NCBI GenBank assembly: GCA_025923935.1
Contig: JAICFA010000005.1
Location: 1 to 34,403 of the forward strand
DNA from: Candidatus Krumholzibacteriia bacterium
Lineage (GTDB): Bacteria > Krumholzibacteriota > Krumholzibacteriia > WVZY01 > JAKEHA01
Direction of reading: 5' to 3'
DNA: 34,403 bases
Below are positions 16,136 to 28,094 of the stretch, one piece after another. The position numbers were made by a program, and so were the translations under genes. Numbering within the stretch: the stretch's first letter is position 1; the number at the start of each line of letters is the position of its first letter. Below the pieces are notes generated by a model, which did not search any database, was not told the DNA's origin, and was given only the letters and a program-made list of their open reading frames with translations.

Positions 16136-17518
16136 TCACTTCCCGATGCAGAAGCGTGAGAAGATGGCATCGAGCAGCCCGTCGTGGTAGCGGCGACCGG
16201 TCGTCTCCTCATATAACGAGAGAATCTCGCGCGCCTCCACCGCCAGGATCTCCAGGGGTTCTCGGGATTCCACTGCCGGGCCCAAGCGATCGAGCCGGGA
16301 GCGTGCCTGTGAAAGCAGGGTCGCGACCCGTGCGTTCAAGATCACCCGCTCGCGGGCGGCCATCGCCAGACCTTCTGAACCTGCGAGCCGTACCAGCGCC
16401 CGCCGTACTTCGTCCACACCTTCGCCGGTGACGACCGAGGTGCGCACGTGTGCAACACCCTCCACGACCGCGGCGCGCGCCGTCCCGAGATCCGTCTTGT
16501 TCAATACCACAAGCGCGCGCGAGGCGTCGAGGCGGTGGAGCACACCCTCGGTGCCGGGCGGGAGCTCATCGCGCGAACCATCCACCACGAACACCACCAC
16601 GTCGGCGGAGTGTGCGGCGTCCACCGCGCGATCGATTCCGATCGCCTCCACGCGGTCCGGGGTGCCGCTGCGCAACCCGGCGGTGTCGTGCAGCACGAAG
16701 GGCACGCCGTCAATGACGATGGTCTCGCGCAGCACGTCGCGCGTCGTACCCGGGATCTCGGTCACGATGGCGTGCGACTCGCCGATCAGGCGATTGAACA
16801 AGCTGCTCTTGCCGGCGTTGACCGGCCCCGCGATCACCACCCGATAGCCTTCGCGCAGCGGCCGTGACAACGCCGCGGTGGAAAGCAGCTCGTCCAGCGC
16901 GTCGCGCTGGCGCGACAAATTGGCGAGGGTCGCGGGGACGTCGAGCACATCGATGCCCTCCTCGATGAAGTCGATATTCGCCTCCACGATCGCGAGCACA
17001 CTCATCATGTCGTCGGCGAGCGAATCGATACGGCTCGACAAGGCACCCCGCAGCTGTCGGTGCGCGACCGCACGCTGCAGCTCGGTGCGCGCGTGGATCA
17101 AGTCCGCCACCGCTTCCGCCTGGATGAGATCCATCTTGCCGTTCAAGAACGCACGCTGCGTGAACTCGCCGGGCTCGGCGGGGCGCGCACCGCAATCGAA
17201 GAGACTCTCGAGAACGCGCGCGACGACTGCACTGCCGCCGTGGCAGCTGATCTCGACCACGTGCTCGCCGGTGTACGACTCGGGTGCGCGCATGACCGCG
17301 ACCATCACGTCGTCCACACGCTCACCGCGCGCATCGACGAAGTCCGCCCGATAGATACGCCGGTGCTCCCAGGCGCCGCCGAAGTGCTCGCCCAAGGGCG
17401 TGCGCAGCACCGCGTCGAGGAGCTCGAACGCGCGCGCACCGGAGATGCGCACGACCGCGATGCCGGCTTCTCCTGGGGCCGTCGACAACGCGGCGATGGT
17501 GTCGGAGGAGTGCTTCAT
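16136..17518 (-). CDS. mnmE: tRNA modification GTPase MnmE (TrmE)
   Basis: DTIAALSTAPGEAGIAVVRISG, GPVNAGKSSLFNRLIG, DTAGLR, NKTD, C-terminal FCIGK. Confidence 0.97.
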   Translation of the reverse strand: MKHSSDTIAALSTAPGEAGIAVVRISGARAFELLDAVLRTPLGEHFGGAWEHRRIYRADFVDARGERVDDVMVAVMRAPESYTGEHVVEISCHGGSAVVARVLESLFDCGARPAEPGEFTQRAFLNGKMDLIQAEAVADLIHARTELQRAVAHRQLRGALSSRIDSLADDMMSVLAIVEANIDFIEEGIDVLDVPATLANLSRQRDALDELLSTAALSRPLREGYRVVIAGPVNAGKSSLFNRLIGESHAIVTEIPGTTRDVLRETIVIDGVPFVLHDTAGLRSGTPDRVEAIGIDRAVDAAHSADVVVFVVDGSRDELPPGTEGVLHRLDASRALVVLNKTDLGTARAAVVEGVAHVRTSVVTGEGVDEVRRALVRLAGSEGLAMAARERVILNARVATLLSQARSRLDRLGPAVESREPLEILAVEAREILSLYEETTGRRYHDGLLDAIFSRFCIGK

Positions 17519-17571
17519 GGAACGCAAATTCTAGCACGCGCCGCGCACGCGGGCGGCGCCGCAGCGGGCGA

Positions 17572-18249
17572 TCAGTCGCGGGGCAGGTCTTCGGTGGCGG
17601 ATGTCTTGGGCGAGATGACGACCTTGCGCAACAGCCCGTCGCCGATGGTGTAGGTCGTGACGTCGTCGAAGTCGGCCACGGCGAGGTGGATGATGCGACG
17701 CTCGGACGCTTTCAGCGGCTCGAAATCATATTCCTTTTGCGTCTTGCTCACGCGCTCGGCGAGCTTCTGCGCCTTCTCGACCAGCAGGCGGTGCTTGCGG
17801 CGCACGTAGCCGCCGACGTCGACCGTGATCTTGCTGTGCCGGCCGGTGCGCTTGGTGAAGATTCGGTTCACGACGTGCTGAATGGACGCCAGCGTTTCTC
17901 CGCGGCGGCCGATCAGCAGTCCGTCGAGTCCGTCGGAGTTGATGTTTACGAAGGTGGTGTCTTCGGACTCTTCGATGGTCAAGGTGTACGCCACGCCCAT
18001 GAACCCGAGCACTTCCCCGATGACCGACTGAATGACGTCGGCGCCTTCGTCGCCGCCGGCGGCCGATTTGCCCGTTTTACGCGTGACGCGAATGCGTACC
18101 ATTTTGCCGCCGAAAATACCCAGCAAGCCGCTGTGCGATTCCGACAGCACTTCGATGTCGACTTCGTCCTTGCGCGCGCGCAGGTCCTTGAGCGCTTTTT
18201 CGAGCGCATTATCGATGGTCTTGCCGGTAATCTCGATCGAGTTGGCCAT
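17572..18249 (-). CDS. jag: Jag/KhpB (SpoIIIJ-associated) RNA-binding protein with KH and R3H domains
   Basis: IEITGKTIDNALEKALKDL Jag-N; GLDGLLIGRRGETLASIQHVVNRI KH; R3H-like ASERRIIHLAVADF; sits between yidC and mnmE. Confidence 0.94.
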   Translation of the reverse strand: MANSIEITGKTIDNALEKALKDLRARKDEVDIEVLSESHSGLLGIFGGKMVRIRVTRKTGKSAAGGDEGADVIQSVIGEVLGFMGVAYTLTIEESEDTTFVNINSDGLDGLLIGRRGETLASIQHVVNRIFTKRTGRHSKITVDVGGYVRRKHRLLVEKAQKLAERVSKTQKEYDFEPLKASERRIIHLAVADFDDVTTYTIGDGLLRKVVISPKTSATEDLPRD

Positions 18250-18253
18250 GTCG

Positions 18254-20095
18254 CTACGAGCTCTTGCGGTTCCGTCGCTTCTTCGCCGGCACAACCGGCT
18301 CTTCCACCACGGCCAGCGCGGTCTGCTTCGAGTCGCGCACGATGTAGTACTGCTGGAACACCGACAAGCCGGTGTTGATGATCCAGTAAATGACTAACCC
18401 CGACGGCATCTTGTAAAAGAGCACGGTGAACACGATGGGAAGAAGGGTGTTGAACCCCGGCGGCATGGGATTGCCGGGCTGTCCCGTGGGCGAGGCGCCC
18501 AGCTTCGACTGCATCCACATCGCCGCACCCATCAACAACGGGAGCAAACTGAAGTTGTCGCCGATGAGCGGCAGCGTGAACGGCAGCTTGAACAAAATGT
18601 CCTGCTGCGACAGGTCGTTGATCCACGCAATCCACGGTGCACCGCGCAGCTCGATGGCGTGACTGAGCACATTGAACAGCGCGATGAAAACGGGCATCTG
18701 CAAGAGCATGGGCAAGCAACCGCCCAGCGGATTCACGCCCGCCTCGCGGTACAGCTTCATCGTCTCTTCGCTCAAGCGGCGCTTGTCGTTGCCGAATTTC
18801 TCCTTGAGCGCAGCCAGTCGCGGCTGCAGATCCTGCATCTCCTTCATCGACTTGAAGCTCTTGTGCGTCAGTCGGTAGAAGAGGACCTTAGTCAGCACGG
18901 AAATGATGATGATGGCCCATCCGTAATTGGGGATCACGCGATGAACCGCGTTCAGCGCCCACAAGACGGCGATGCTGACCGGACGAATGAACTTCCATCC
19001 AAACTCGACGTTCTTTTCAAGACCCACGCCGAGGCCCTCGACGATTTTGAAATCGAGCGGGCCGACGTAGGCGCGCATCTCGCTCATGAGCTCGCCGCGC
19101 GCGATTGCGGCCGGAACCGCCACCACCTGCGACACGCGATGCTCCGCGCGGATGCCCGACATGGTCACCTCCGCGCGCACCGGCTTCGGCGGGTACATGG
19201 CGGCCATGAAATACTTGGTTTGCAGGCTGGCCCAGTTGAGCGTTCCGTTGAAGCTCTCCTGGTTGGCTCCGTCGAAATCGCCCGTCGTCTTGCGGTGGAA
19301 TTCTTCGCCCAATAGAACCGACGAACGGAAGCGCGACTGGTCGTCTTTCACGTTCATCTCGGTGTTTGTCAAACCGGGCCCGAAGCTCCACGCCACCTGT
19401 TCGGCGCCGGGGATCAGCGCCTCACTCGCGCGCAGCGTGTTGGTGAAGTCGTAGCGATTTCCGTAGAAGCGATACGTTCTCTCGACGAAGCCGGTGCCCG
19501 CGCTAGCGCGGAACACGACGTCGATGGAGTCGCTCTCGGCGACGGCGACGCGGTCGTTGTCGCCGGCGGGCACACCGTTCATCGTGGCGGTGAACACCAC
19601 GTCCTCGAGGTCGAGCTGGCTCGCTTCGCCCTTGATGGAGGTGCCCAGCAGGCGCTGGCCCGACCAGCTGTCGCCGGCGGGCAAGAGCTCGACGTGTCCG
19701 CCGTCGAGTGCTTTGAATTTCAATAGCTGGACCGATTCGATCGACGCGCCTCGCGTGTCGATCTTGATCTCGTAGAGCGGAGTGGCCACCGTAACCCGCG
19801 CGCTGGGGGTGTCGCTCTGGGGCAGGCGATCGGTGCCGGGGAGCACGGCGAGGCCGGAATCGGGCTGCGCCGGCGCGAGCGCGGGCGGTGTCTCCGCCGC
19901 ACCAATGGTATCGGCAGGAGCTCTTTCTTGCTGCCGCGCGGTCTCTTCAGCCTGGGCTTGCTGCTCAGCCTCGCGCCGCGAGCGCTGCTCGCGCATCTTG
20001 GGCGCGAGATAGAGCGCATCGTACAAGAGGAAGAACGCCATCGACGCGACGAACGCGATGAGCGCGCGCCGCTCCATGCTCATGCCCTTTTTCAT
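18254..20095 (-). CDS. yidC: Membrane protein insertase YidC
   Basis: [20 protein letters not shown]...; [46 protein letters not shown]...[25 protein letters not shown]. Confidence 0.97.
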   Translation of the reverse strand: MKKGMSMERRALIAFVASMAFFLLYDALYLAPKMREQRSRREAEQQAQAEETARQQERAPADTIGAAETPPALAPAQPDSGLAVLPGTDRLPQSDTPSARVTVATPLYEIKIDTRGASIESVQLLKFKALDGGHVELLPAGDSWSGQRLLGTSIKGEASQLDLEDVVFTATMNGVPAGDNDRVAVAESDSIDVVFRASAGTGFVERTYRFYGNRYDFTNTLRASEALIPGAEQVAWSFGPGLTNTEMNVKDDQSRFRSSVLLGEEFHRKTTGDFDGANQESFNGTLNWASLQTKYFMAAMYPPKPVRAEVTMSGIRAEHRVSQVVAVPAAIARGELMSEMRAYVGPLDFKIVEGLGVGLEKNVEFGWKFIRPVSIAVLWALNAVHRVIPNYGWAIIIISVLTKVLFYRLTHKSFKSMKEMQDLQPRLAALKEKFGNDKRRLSEETMKLYREAGVNPLGGCLPMLLQMPVFIALFNVLSHAIELRGAPWIAWINDLSQQDILFKLPFTLPLIGDNFSLLPLLMGAAMWMQSKLGASPTGQPGNPMPPGFNTLLPIVFTVLFYKMPSGLVIYWIINTGLSVFQQYYIVRDSKQTALAVVEEPVVPAKKRRNRKSS

Positions 20096-20382
20096 CGCCC
20101 CACCTCGGCAGGCGCAGCGCGGTGGTTGCCGCGAGGGCTACCAGACGCAGACGGCACCGGGTCAAACCCGCCTTCGCACCACGGGTGGCAGCGCGCCAGG
20201 CGCTTTGCCGCCAGCGCCGAACCGTGGAGCGCGCCGTACTGCGCCACGGCGTCGCGCGCATACTCGGAGCACGAAGGGTAAAACCGGCACGCGGGGGGAA
20301 GGAGGGGAGACAGCCAGCGACGATAGGCGCCGACGAGGGCCAAGAGCGACGCCGTTAGCGTCGCGGAGGGACGGGACCGCAT
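20092..20382 (-). CDS. yidD: Membrane protein insertion efficiency factor YidD
   Basis: [63 protein letters not shown]. Confidence 0.96.
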   Translation of the reverse strand: MRSRPSATLTASLLALVGAYRRWLSPLLPPACRFYPSCSEYARDAVAQYGALHGSALAAKRLARCHPWCEGGFDPVPSASGSPRGNHRAAPAEVGR

Positions 20383-20412
20383 GTGACGATCACTTCCTGT
20401 GACGATGATTCG

Positions 20413-20853
20413 CTACTCGAGCGCGCCGCTGTTCGCAAGCACTCGCTCGATGTCGTCCTCGATCTCTGCGGCGCGAGCTTCGACGATCGACGCCTTCGCG
20501 ACGAGGACGACCCAAATGTGACGATCAATCCATTTTTCGGCGATACGGCGGGCGCCTTGCCGCAGGAGCCGCTTCGCTCGGTTTCTTTTTACCGCGCCGC
20601 CGACTTTGCGGCTGGCGACGACACCGACTCGGATCCCGTCCGGCGATTCCGCGCGATGGAGAAAAATGACGGCGTGGCATGCGACGAGCTTGGTGCCGCT
20701 GTCGTAGCAGCGCCGAAATTGCCATGCATGCGTCAGGGTTCGCGCGCGTCGCCGGGTCCCACGGGCCGAGTCCCCGCGGTTAGCGCCCGACGAATGATCG
20801 GCCGGGCTCACGACCGTGGCACTACGCAGCGATGCGCTTGCGCCCCTTCGCAC
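20413..20853 (-). CDS. rnpA: Ribonuclease P protein component RnpA (N-terminal start uncertain)
   Basis: [29 protein letters not shown] RnpA signature, between rpmH and yidD. Longest ORF overlaps rpmH; GTG at 20811 is an alternative start. Confidence 0.92.
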   Translation of the reverse strand: MRRGASASLRSATVVSPADHSSGANRGDSARGTRRRARTLTHAWQFRRCYDSGTKLVACHAVIFLHRAESPDGIRVGVVASRKVGGAVKRNRAKRLLRQGARRIAEKWIDRHIWVVLVAKASIVEARAAEIEDDIERVLANSGALE

Positions 20854-20956
20854 GACGGCGCTTGAGAACGAGACGGCCGCCGCGGGTGCTCATCCGCTTG
20901 CGGAAGCCGTGCTCGCGTTTGCGTTTGCGGAGGCGAGGCTGAAATGTGCGTTTCAT
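20822..20956 (-). CDS. rpmH: 50S ribosomal protein L34
   Basis: Manual translation [44 protein letters not shown], 44 aa; too short for the ORF track. Confidence 0.98.
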   Translation of the reverse strand: MKRTFQPRLRKRKREHGFRKRMSTRGGRLVLKRRRAKGRKRIAA

Positions 20957-21054
20957 GTCGATAATCCCTGTATGATTCGGATGAAAATGATGCCGTCGCG
21001 CGACAAGAGCGCGTCACTGCGTCCAGACATTGAACTTGGACCGAAGCAGGAGAC

Positions 21055-21081
21055 TTTATAGTAAGAAAGAGGCGGCGTCAA
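21055..21081 (-). promoter_or_regulatory. candidate rpmH promoter
   Basis: Minus strand TTGACG (21081-21076), 15-nt spacer, TATAAA (21060-21055), upstream of the rpmH ATG at 20956. Confidence 0.5.
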
Positions 21082-21100
21082 GCCCGCGAACTGCCCACAA

Positions 21101-21378
21101 TCATCCACATCTTATCCACAGTCCAAAGCTCATCCAACCGCGCTCATTCACTCCACTTCGTGGTTCCTGTGAACAACTGACCGTTTCCGCTTGAGGCGCC
21201 TTTTCGGATTTTGATACCTTCGCGCTCGGTTCAGCTTCGCTTGGGGTTGGTTTTTCTCAATTCACATAGGCTTTGGTTGGCAGCAGGTGCTGTGGACAAC
21301 TTCGCCGTGACGGCCCCTTCTTGCTTCGCATCTAACTTGTCCACAATCGGTTTGAGGCTTATCCACATTTGTGGATAA
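21101..21378. promoter_or_regulatory. oriC: DnaA-box cluster, rpmH-dnaA intergenic (probable oriC sub-region 1)
   Basis: TCATCCACA 21101-21109, TTATCCACA 21112-21120, TGTGGACAA 21291-21299, TTGTCCACA 21337-21345, TTATCCACA 21359-21367, TGTGGATAA 21370-21378. Confidence 0.85.
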
Positions 21379-21548
21379 GCTGTCTCTTGGTGGTGCCGGC
21401 GCAGTTCCAACCGGCGCTTTTTCAAAGACTTTCAGCCGCGCCTCGGTGCGGCACGGTGAAACAACGATGTTGGTGAAGGGTTTGGGCATTCGGCCGTTGG
21501 TCGGCCGGCTCGCTTCGGATTCGCTCCGAGAGAGAAAGGGTTCCATCC

Positions 21549-22904
21549 ATGTCGGTATCCTCCCGCGATCACATGTGGTCGGAGTTTCTCGCGACCGTGG
21601 CCACATTGGTCAACAAGCAAACGTTCGAGACGTGGTTCAAGCCCATGCGCCTGAACAACGTCGATGGTCACAAGGTCGTGCTGGATTGCCCGAATAAGTT
21701 TTTCGTCGATTGGGTCAGCGAGCATCACTCCGAGAAGATCGCCTTCGCGATGCGCCAGGTGCTTGGCGCCGACCCGCAGGTCTCGCTCAATAACGCCAAC
21801 GACGCTCCGCCGGAGATCTTGCCGCGGCGCGGTGAGCTGGCGCCCCTCATGTCGCCGCAGCGCGTACGCAGGCCGGCGGCGGAGGGCGAGCGCCTCAATC
21901 CCAAATACGTGTTCGAGGAGTTCGTCGTCGGCAACAACAGCCGCATGACGCTCGCCGCGTGCTTGGCCGTATCGGAGCGGCCGGCACAGGTGTACAACCC
22001 GTTGTTCATCTACGGCGGCGTGGGCCTCGGCAAGACACACCTGATGCAAGCCATTGGGCACGTCGTGTTGAAGACGCAGCCGGGTGCTCGTGTTCACTAT
22101 TCGTCCGCGGAATCGTTCATGAACGAGATGATCATGGCAATCCGCCAGGCAAACGGCCACGAGTTCCGCATGAAGTATCGCAACGTGGACCTCTTACTGA
22201 TCGACGACATTCAGTTCTTGGCCGGCAAGGAAAGTACGCAGGAAGAATTCTTCCACACCTTCAATGCGCTCCACGGCGCCAACAAGCAGATCGTGGTGAC
22301 GAGCGACCGGCCCCCCAAGGAGATTCCAACGCTGGAAGACCGTCTGGTGTCGCGCTTCGAATGGGGCCTCATCACCGACATCCAGACTCCCGACTACGAG
22401 ACGCGGCTGGCCATTCTGCGCAAGAAAGTCGAGCGCGAGAACATTTCCATCCCCGACGACGTTCTGGGACTGATCGCGGACACGGTGAAGAGCAATATCC
22501 GCGAGCTGGAAGGCAGCCTGGTGAAGCTCCTGGTCCACGCCAGCGTGCACAAGCAAGACATCACGAACGAGATGGCGCGCGACGTCCTCAAGGACTTCGT
22601 GAAATCGACGCCCAAGAAAGCCAGCATCACGATTATCCAGAAAGTCGTATCGCAGCACTACCGCGTCCCGGTGGAATCGATGCGCTCCAAAGTGCGCACG
22701 GCGCGGCTCGCGTTTCCCCGCCAGGTCGCGATCTTTCTCGCTCGCGACATGACGTCGGCATCGCTTGCGCAAATCGGCCAGCGCTTCGGCGGGCGCGATC
22801 ACACCACCGTGATTCACGCCTGCCAGAAGATCTCCGATCTCATCGAGCGCGATGTCTCGCTGCGCTCGACCATCGGCCAGCTGCGAAAGGAGCTCTCCTC
22901 GTAG
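21549..22904 (+). CDS. dnaA: Chromosomal replication initiator DnaA
   Basis: NPLFIYGGVGLGKTHLMQAIGH, LLIDDIQFLAGKESTQEEFFHTFNAL, VTSDRPPKEIPTLEDRLVSRFEWGL, GGRDHTTVIHACQKI. Confidence 0.99.
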   Translation: MSVSSRDHMWSEFLATVATLVNKQTFETWFKPMRLNNVDGHKVVLDCPNKFFVDWVSEHHSEKIAFAMRQVLGADPQVSLNNANDAPPEILPRRGELAPLMSPQRVRRPAAEGERLNPKYVFEEFVVGNNSRMTLAACLAVSERPAQVYNPLFIYGGVGLGKTHLMQAIGHVVLKTQPGARVHYSSAESFMNEMIMAIRQANGHEFRMKYRNVDLLLIDDIQFLAGKESTQEEFFHTFNALHGANKQIVVTSDRPPKEIPTLEDRLVSRFEWGLITDIQTPDYETRLAILRKKVERENISIPDDVLGLIADTVKSNIRELEGSLVKLLVHASVHKQDITNEMARDVLKDFVKSTPKKASITIIQKVVSQHYRVPVESMRSKVRTARLAFPRQVAIFLARDMTSASLAQIGQRFGGRDHTTVIHACQKISDLIERDVSLRSTIGQLRKELSS

Positions 22905-22912
22905 GTCGCTCG

Positions 22913-23242
22913 CTATCCACAGCGTGTGCGGCAAGAGAGACCGGAGGTTCGTCGTGTACGTTCGCTGCAGCGACGTGCACGTAACACCTCCGGTCTTTCG
23001 CTTTTTTCCCCTGACACAATGTCGCGCTGCTTGATATCCACAATTTTGTGGACATCCTCTGTGGATGACGTGTCAGGAGTTTTCCCTAGGGGAAAGACGG
23101 GATGCTTGTCGACAACGAATCCACCGTTCGTCCAGACCGGAGCTGGCGGCTAATCCCAAGTCACGAGAGCGTGTGGGGTGAGTTGTTCGACATCTCCACA
23201 GTGCTACTGCTACTGCGATTGGATAGATATCTAATCAATCAG
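22913..23242. promoter_or_regulatory. oriC: Probable oriC sub-region 2 (dnaA-dnaN): DnaA boxes plus AT-rich unwinding candidate
   Basis: Boxes CTATCCACA 22913-22921, ATATCCACA 23034-23042, TGTGGACAT 23047-23055, TGTGGATGA 23060-23068, ATCTCCACA 23192-23200; CTACTGCTACTG at 23204-23215 and AT-rich GATTGGATAGATATCTAATCAATC follow the last box. Confidence 0.75.
22938..23007 (+). terminator. Long composite hairpin plus T-tract downstream of dnaA
   Basis: AGACCGGAGGT...ACCTCCGGTCT (11-bp outer stem), internal loop, CGTGTACGT/ACGTGCACG inner stem, CGCTGCAGCG apex (22938-22996), then TTCGCTTTTTT. Confidence 0.8.
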
Positions 23243-23301
23243 TAGAACAGGCCGGCTCGGGAGTGCATCGGTAAATCTATGGGGACGAGTAGATACCTTT
23301 C

Positions 23302-23330
23302 TTGAAGTCGGAATGCGCCTGCGGTATAGT
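23302..23330 (+). promoter_or_regulatory. dnaN promoter candidate
   Basis: TTGAAG (23302-23307), 17-nt spacer, TATAGT (23325-23330). Confidence 0.65.
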
Positions 23331-23403
23331 TTCGACTCCGCAAATAGTAGACCGAAAGCGACGCGTCGCGTGCAGTGAGACAGGGGCCGAAGGAGGAATG
23401 GGC

Positions 23404-24516
23404 GTGAAGATTACCGTCGATCAGAAGGATTTGTTGAAGAGCCTGCAGGGTATTGCGGCCGTGGTGCCGACTAAGACATCGCTTCCCATTCTTTCCACCT
23501 TCCTTCTCGAAACGCGCGGCGACGGCAAAGTGACCTTTACCGCCAACGACCTGGATGTGTCGCTCACGCAAACGCTCGCGTGCGAGACATCGGGGCCCGG
23601 TTCGATCGCCATTCCGGGTAAGAAGTTTTTCGAGATCGCGCGCTCGCTGCCGGACGACAAGGTGACGATCGAGGTGGAAGGGGATCGCATCTCGGTGAAG
23701 TGCCGCCGCAGCCGCTTCAAGATGACGGGCAAGAGTGCAGACGAGTTTCCCAAGCTTCCGTCGCAGAAGACCGCGGTCAACTTCCCCATCGGTGCGGCCA
23801 CACTCGACCGCATGATCAACAAGACCAGCTATGCCGTCTCAACCGACCTGACACGTCCGTCGCTGTGCGGCGTTCTGTGGGAGATCAAAAAAGGCACCCT
23901 CGGCATGATTGCCACCGACGGGCATCGCCTGGCGAAAGTGGAGCTTCCCGGTGCCACCGAGAACGGCGACGACAAGGACGTCATCGTCTCGCCCAAGGCT
24001 CTCAATATCTATCGCTCCTTGGTGGGCGGGCTCGACAGCGTGCAGGTCTCGCTGGCCGAGAACCACATCACCTTCGACATGGGCGACACGGTCATTTACT
24101 CGCGGTTGCTGGAAGGGCCGTTTCCCGACTACAACCAGGTCATGCCCAAGAAAAACACGCGCAAGCTGACCGTGAGCCGCGACGAGCTCACCGACGCCTG
24201 CCGTCGCGTGTCCATCCTCTCTAGTGCCATCACCCACCAGGTCAAGTTGGTGCTCGAAGACGATCGACTGACGTTGTCGGTCAAGACACCGGACGTCGGT
24301 GAGGCCGTCGAGGAAGTGACGTGCGCGTACAACTCGCCCAAGATGGAGATCGGGTACAACGCCCGCTACCTGCTCGACATTTTGCGTACCATGGAAAGCC
24401 CCGACGTTTCGTTTTTGTTGGATCGAAACGACAACGCGGGTGTGGTGTCACCGGAGAAAGACGGCGAAGAGCTCGCGCACCAGTGCCTGTTGATGCCCCT
24501 GCGCCTGAGCGACTGA
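23404..24516 (+). CDS. dnaN: DNA polymerase III subunit beta (sliding clamp)
   Basis: MKITVDQKDLLKSLQGIAAVVPTKTSLPILSTFLLET...ATDGHRLAKVELPG...LLEGPFPDYNQVMP...LLMPLRLSD. GTG 23404 is 7 nt after AGGAGG; ATG 23398 is only 1 nt after it. Confidence 0.97.
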   Translation: MKITVDQKDLLKSLQGIAAVVPTKTSLPILSTFLLETRGDGKVTFTANDLDVSLTQTLACETSGPGSIAIPGKKFFEIARSLPDDKVTIEVEGDRISVKCRRSRFKMTGKSADEFPKLPSQKTAVNFPIGAATLDRMINKTSYAVSTDLTRPSLCGVLWEIKKGTLGMIATDGHRLAKVELPGATENGDDKDVIVSPKALNIYRSLVGGLDSVQVSLAENHITFDMGDTVIYSRLLEGPFPDYNQVMPKKNTRKLTVSRDELTDACRRVSILSSAITHQVKLVLEDDRLTLSVKTPDVGEAVEEVTCAYNSPKMEIGYNARYLLDILRTMESPDVSFLLDRNDNAGVVSPEKDGEELAHQCLLMPLRLSD

Positions 24517-25623
24517 GTGCGCGTCGAGCGATTCGAGTCCACTCACTACCGCAATCTCGCCGGCGGGCGGATCGAATTCGGGCCCGGGCTCAACTTCGTC
24601 ATCGGGCCCAACGGCCAGGGCAAGACCAACCTCCTCGAAGCCATCTATTTTTTCCGTTTCGGTAAGTCCTTCCGCGCGCAGACCGACGCCGAGCTCATTC
24701 GTTTCGACCAGCCCTTCGGCCGCGTCGAAGTCGACGCCCGCTTTGCCGACGGCCGTGGGGAGCGCTTCGCCCTATCCCTCGAGCGCGGCGACGGCGGCCG
24801 TGTCAAGAAGTCGCTCAAGGTGGACGGCGTGCTGCTCTCGCGGCGGGCGGATCTCGCAGGGCGTTTCCCGGCGGTCTTGTTCGGCCCGCACGACCTGCGC
24901 GTCGTGTCCGGCGAGCCCGAGCACCGGCGCCGCTTTCTCGACATGATCGGGACCATGACCGACCCGGCCTATCTGCGGGCGGCAGTGGAGTACCGCCGCG
25001 TGGTCGAACAGCGCAACGCCGCGCTCAAGGCGCGCGCGTCACGCGCCGAGATGGCGGCTTGGAACGAGCGTCTGGTGGAATCCGGCTGCGACTTGGTCAT
25101 GCTCCGGCGTGACCTTGCGAGCGCAATAGAGCGAGAGACAGAAGCGCAGGCCAAAGACCTCGGTAGTCCGTTTACGTTTGGGATGCGGTACGAGTCTTCG
25201 GTGCTCGCTGAGCGATCTGCGGAGGCCCGGGCGAGCATCGTGCAGAGGTTCAACGAAGAGGTGATCCGGCGGATGGCCGAAGAAATCCGCCGCGGCGTCA
25301 CCCTCGTCGGACCGCACCGCGACGACCTGGAGATGACGATGGACGGGCAGGATGTGCGCAAGTTCGGCTCGCAAGGCCAGCGCCGGCTGCTCGCGGTGCT
25401 CGTCAAGCTGGCCGAGATGGCCTACCTCGAGCGGGAGCTGCGCGAACCCTGTGTCCTGCTCCTGGACGACGTTTTTTCCGAGTTCGACGAGGCCATCATC
25501 GCCAAGTTGCAGCGGCTTCTGGAGGGTGCCCGGCAGGTGTTCGTGACCAGCCCGGTGGCCGCTGCGGTGGCGTCGCGCGCCCATGTTCTGCACGTCGACG
25601 CGGGTCGTATCGCGCCCGCGTAG
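24517..25623 (+). CDS. recF: DNA replication/repair protein RecF
   Basis: FVIGPNGQGKTNLLEAIYFFRFGKSFR, FGPHDLRVVSGEPEHRRRFLD, GSQGQRRLLAVLVKLAE, PCVLLLDDVFSEFD. Confidence 0.97.
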   Translation: MRVERFESTHYRNLAGGRIEFGPGLNFVIGPNGQGKTNLLEAIYFFRFGKSFRAQTDAELIRFDQPFGRVEVDARFADGRGERFALSLERGDGGRVKKSLKVDGVLLSRRADLAGRFPAVLFGPHDLRVVSGEPEHRRRFLDMIGTMTDPAYLRAAVEYRRVVEQRNAALKARASRAEMAAWNERLVESGCDLVMLRRDLASAIERETEAQAKDLGSPFTFGMRYESSVLAERSAEARASIVQRFNEEVIRRMAEEIRRGVTLVGPHRDDLEMTMDGQDVRKFGSQGQRRLLAVLVKLAEMAYLERELREPCVLLLDDVFSEFDEAIIAKLQRLLEGARQVFVTSPVAAAVASRAHVLHVDAGRIAPA

Positions 25624-25777
25624 CGTCTCGCTACAGGCGCATCGACTCACACTCGCCGGCCCACGTGTTAACTACCTGGTTGTCATTGTAATCTAAGTTT
25701 CCACAACAAGATATAAGTGCGTGCCGGCGAAAATAGTGGTTTATTCCCGAGCACAAACCAAGTACCTTACGAACTGT

Positions 25778-28080
<2,303 letters not shown>

Positions 28081-28094
28081 CTGCGGTTGGCGAC

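Noticed and set aside
21451-21458. GTGAAACA half-site upstream of dnaA considered as parS
   Set aside because: Only one arm of the palindrome is present (GCACGGTGAAACA); the left arm does not match.
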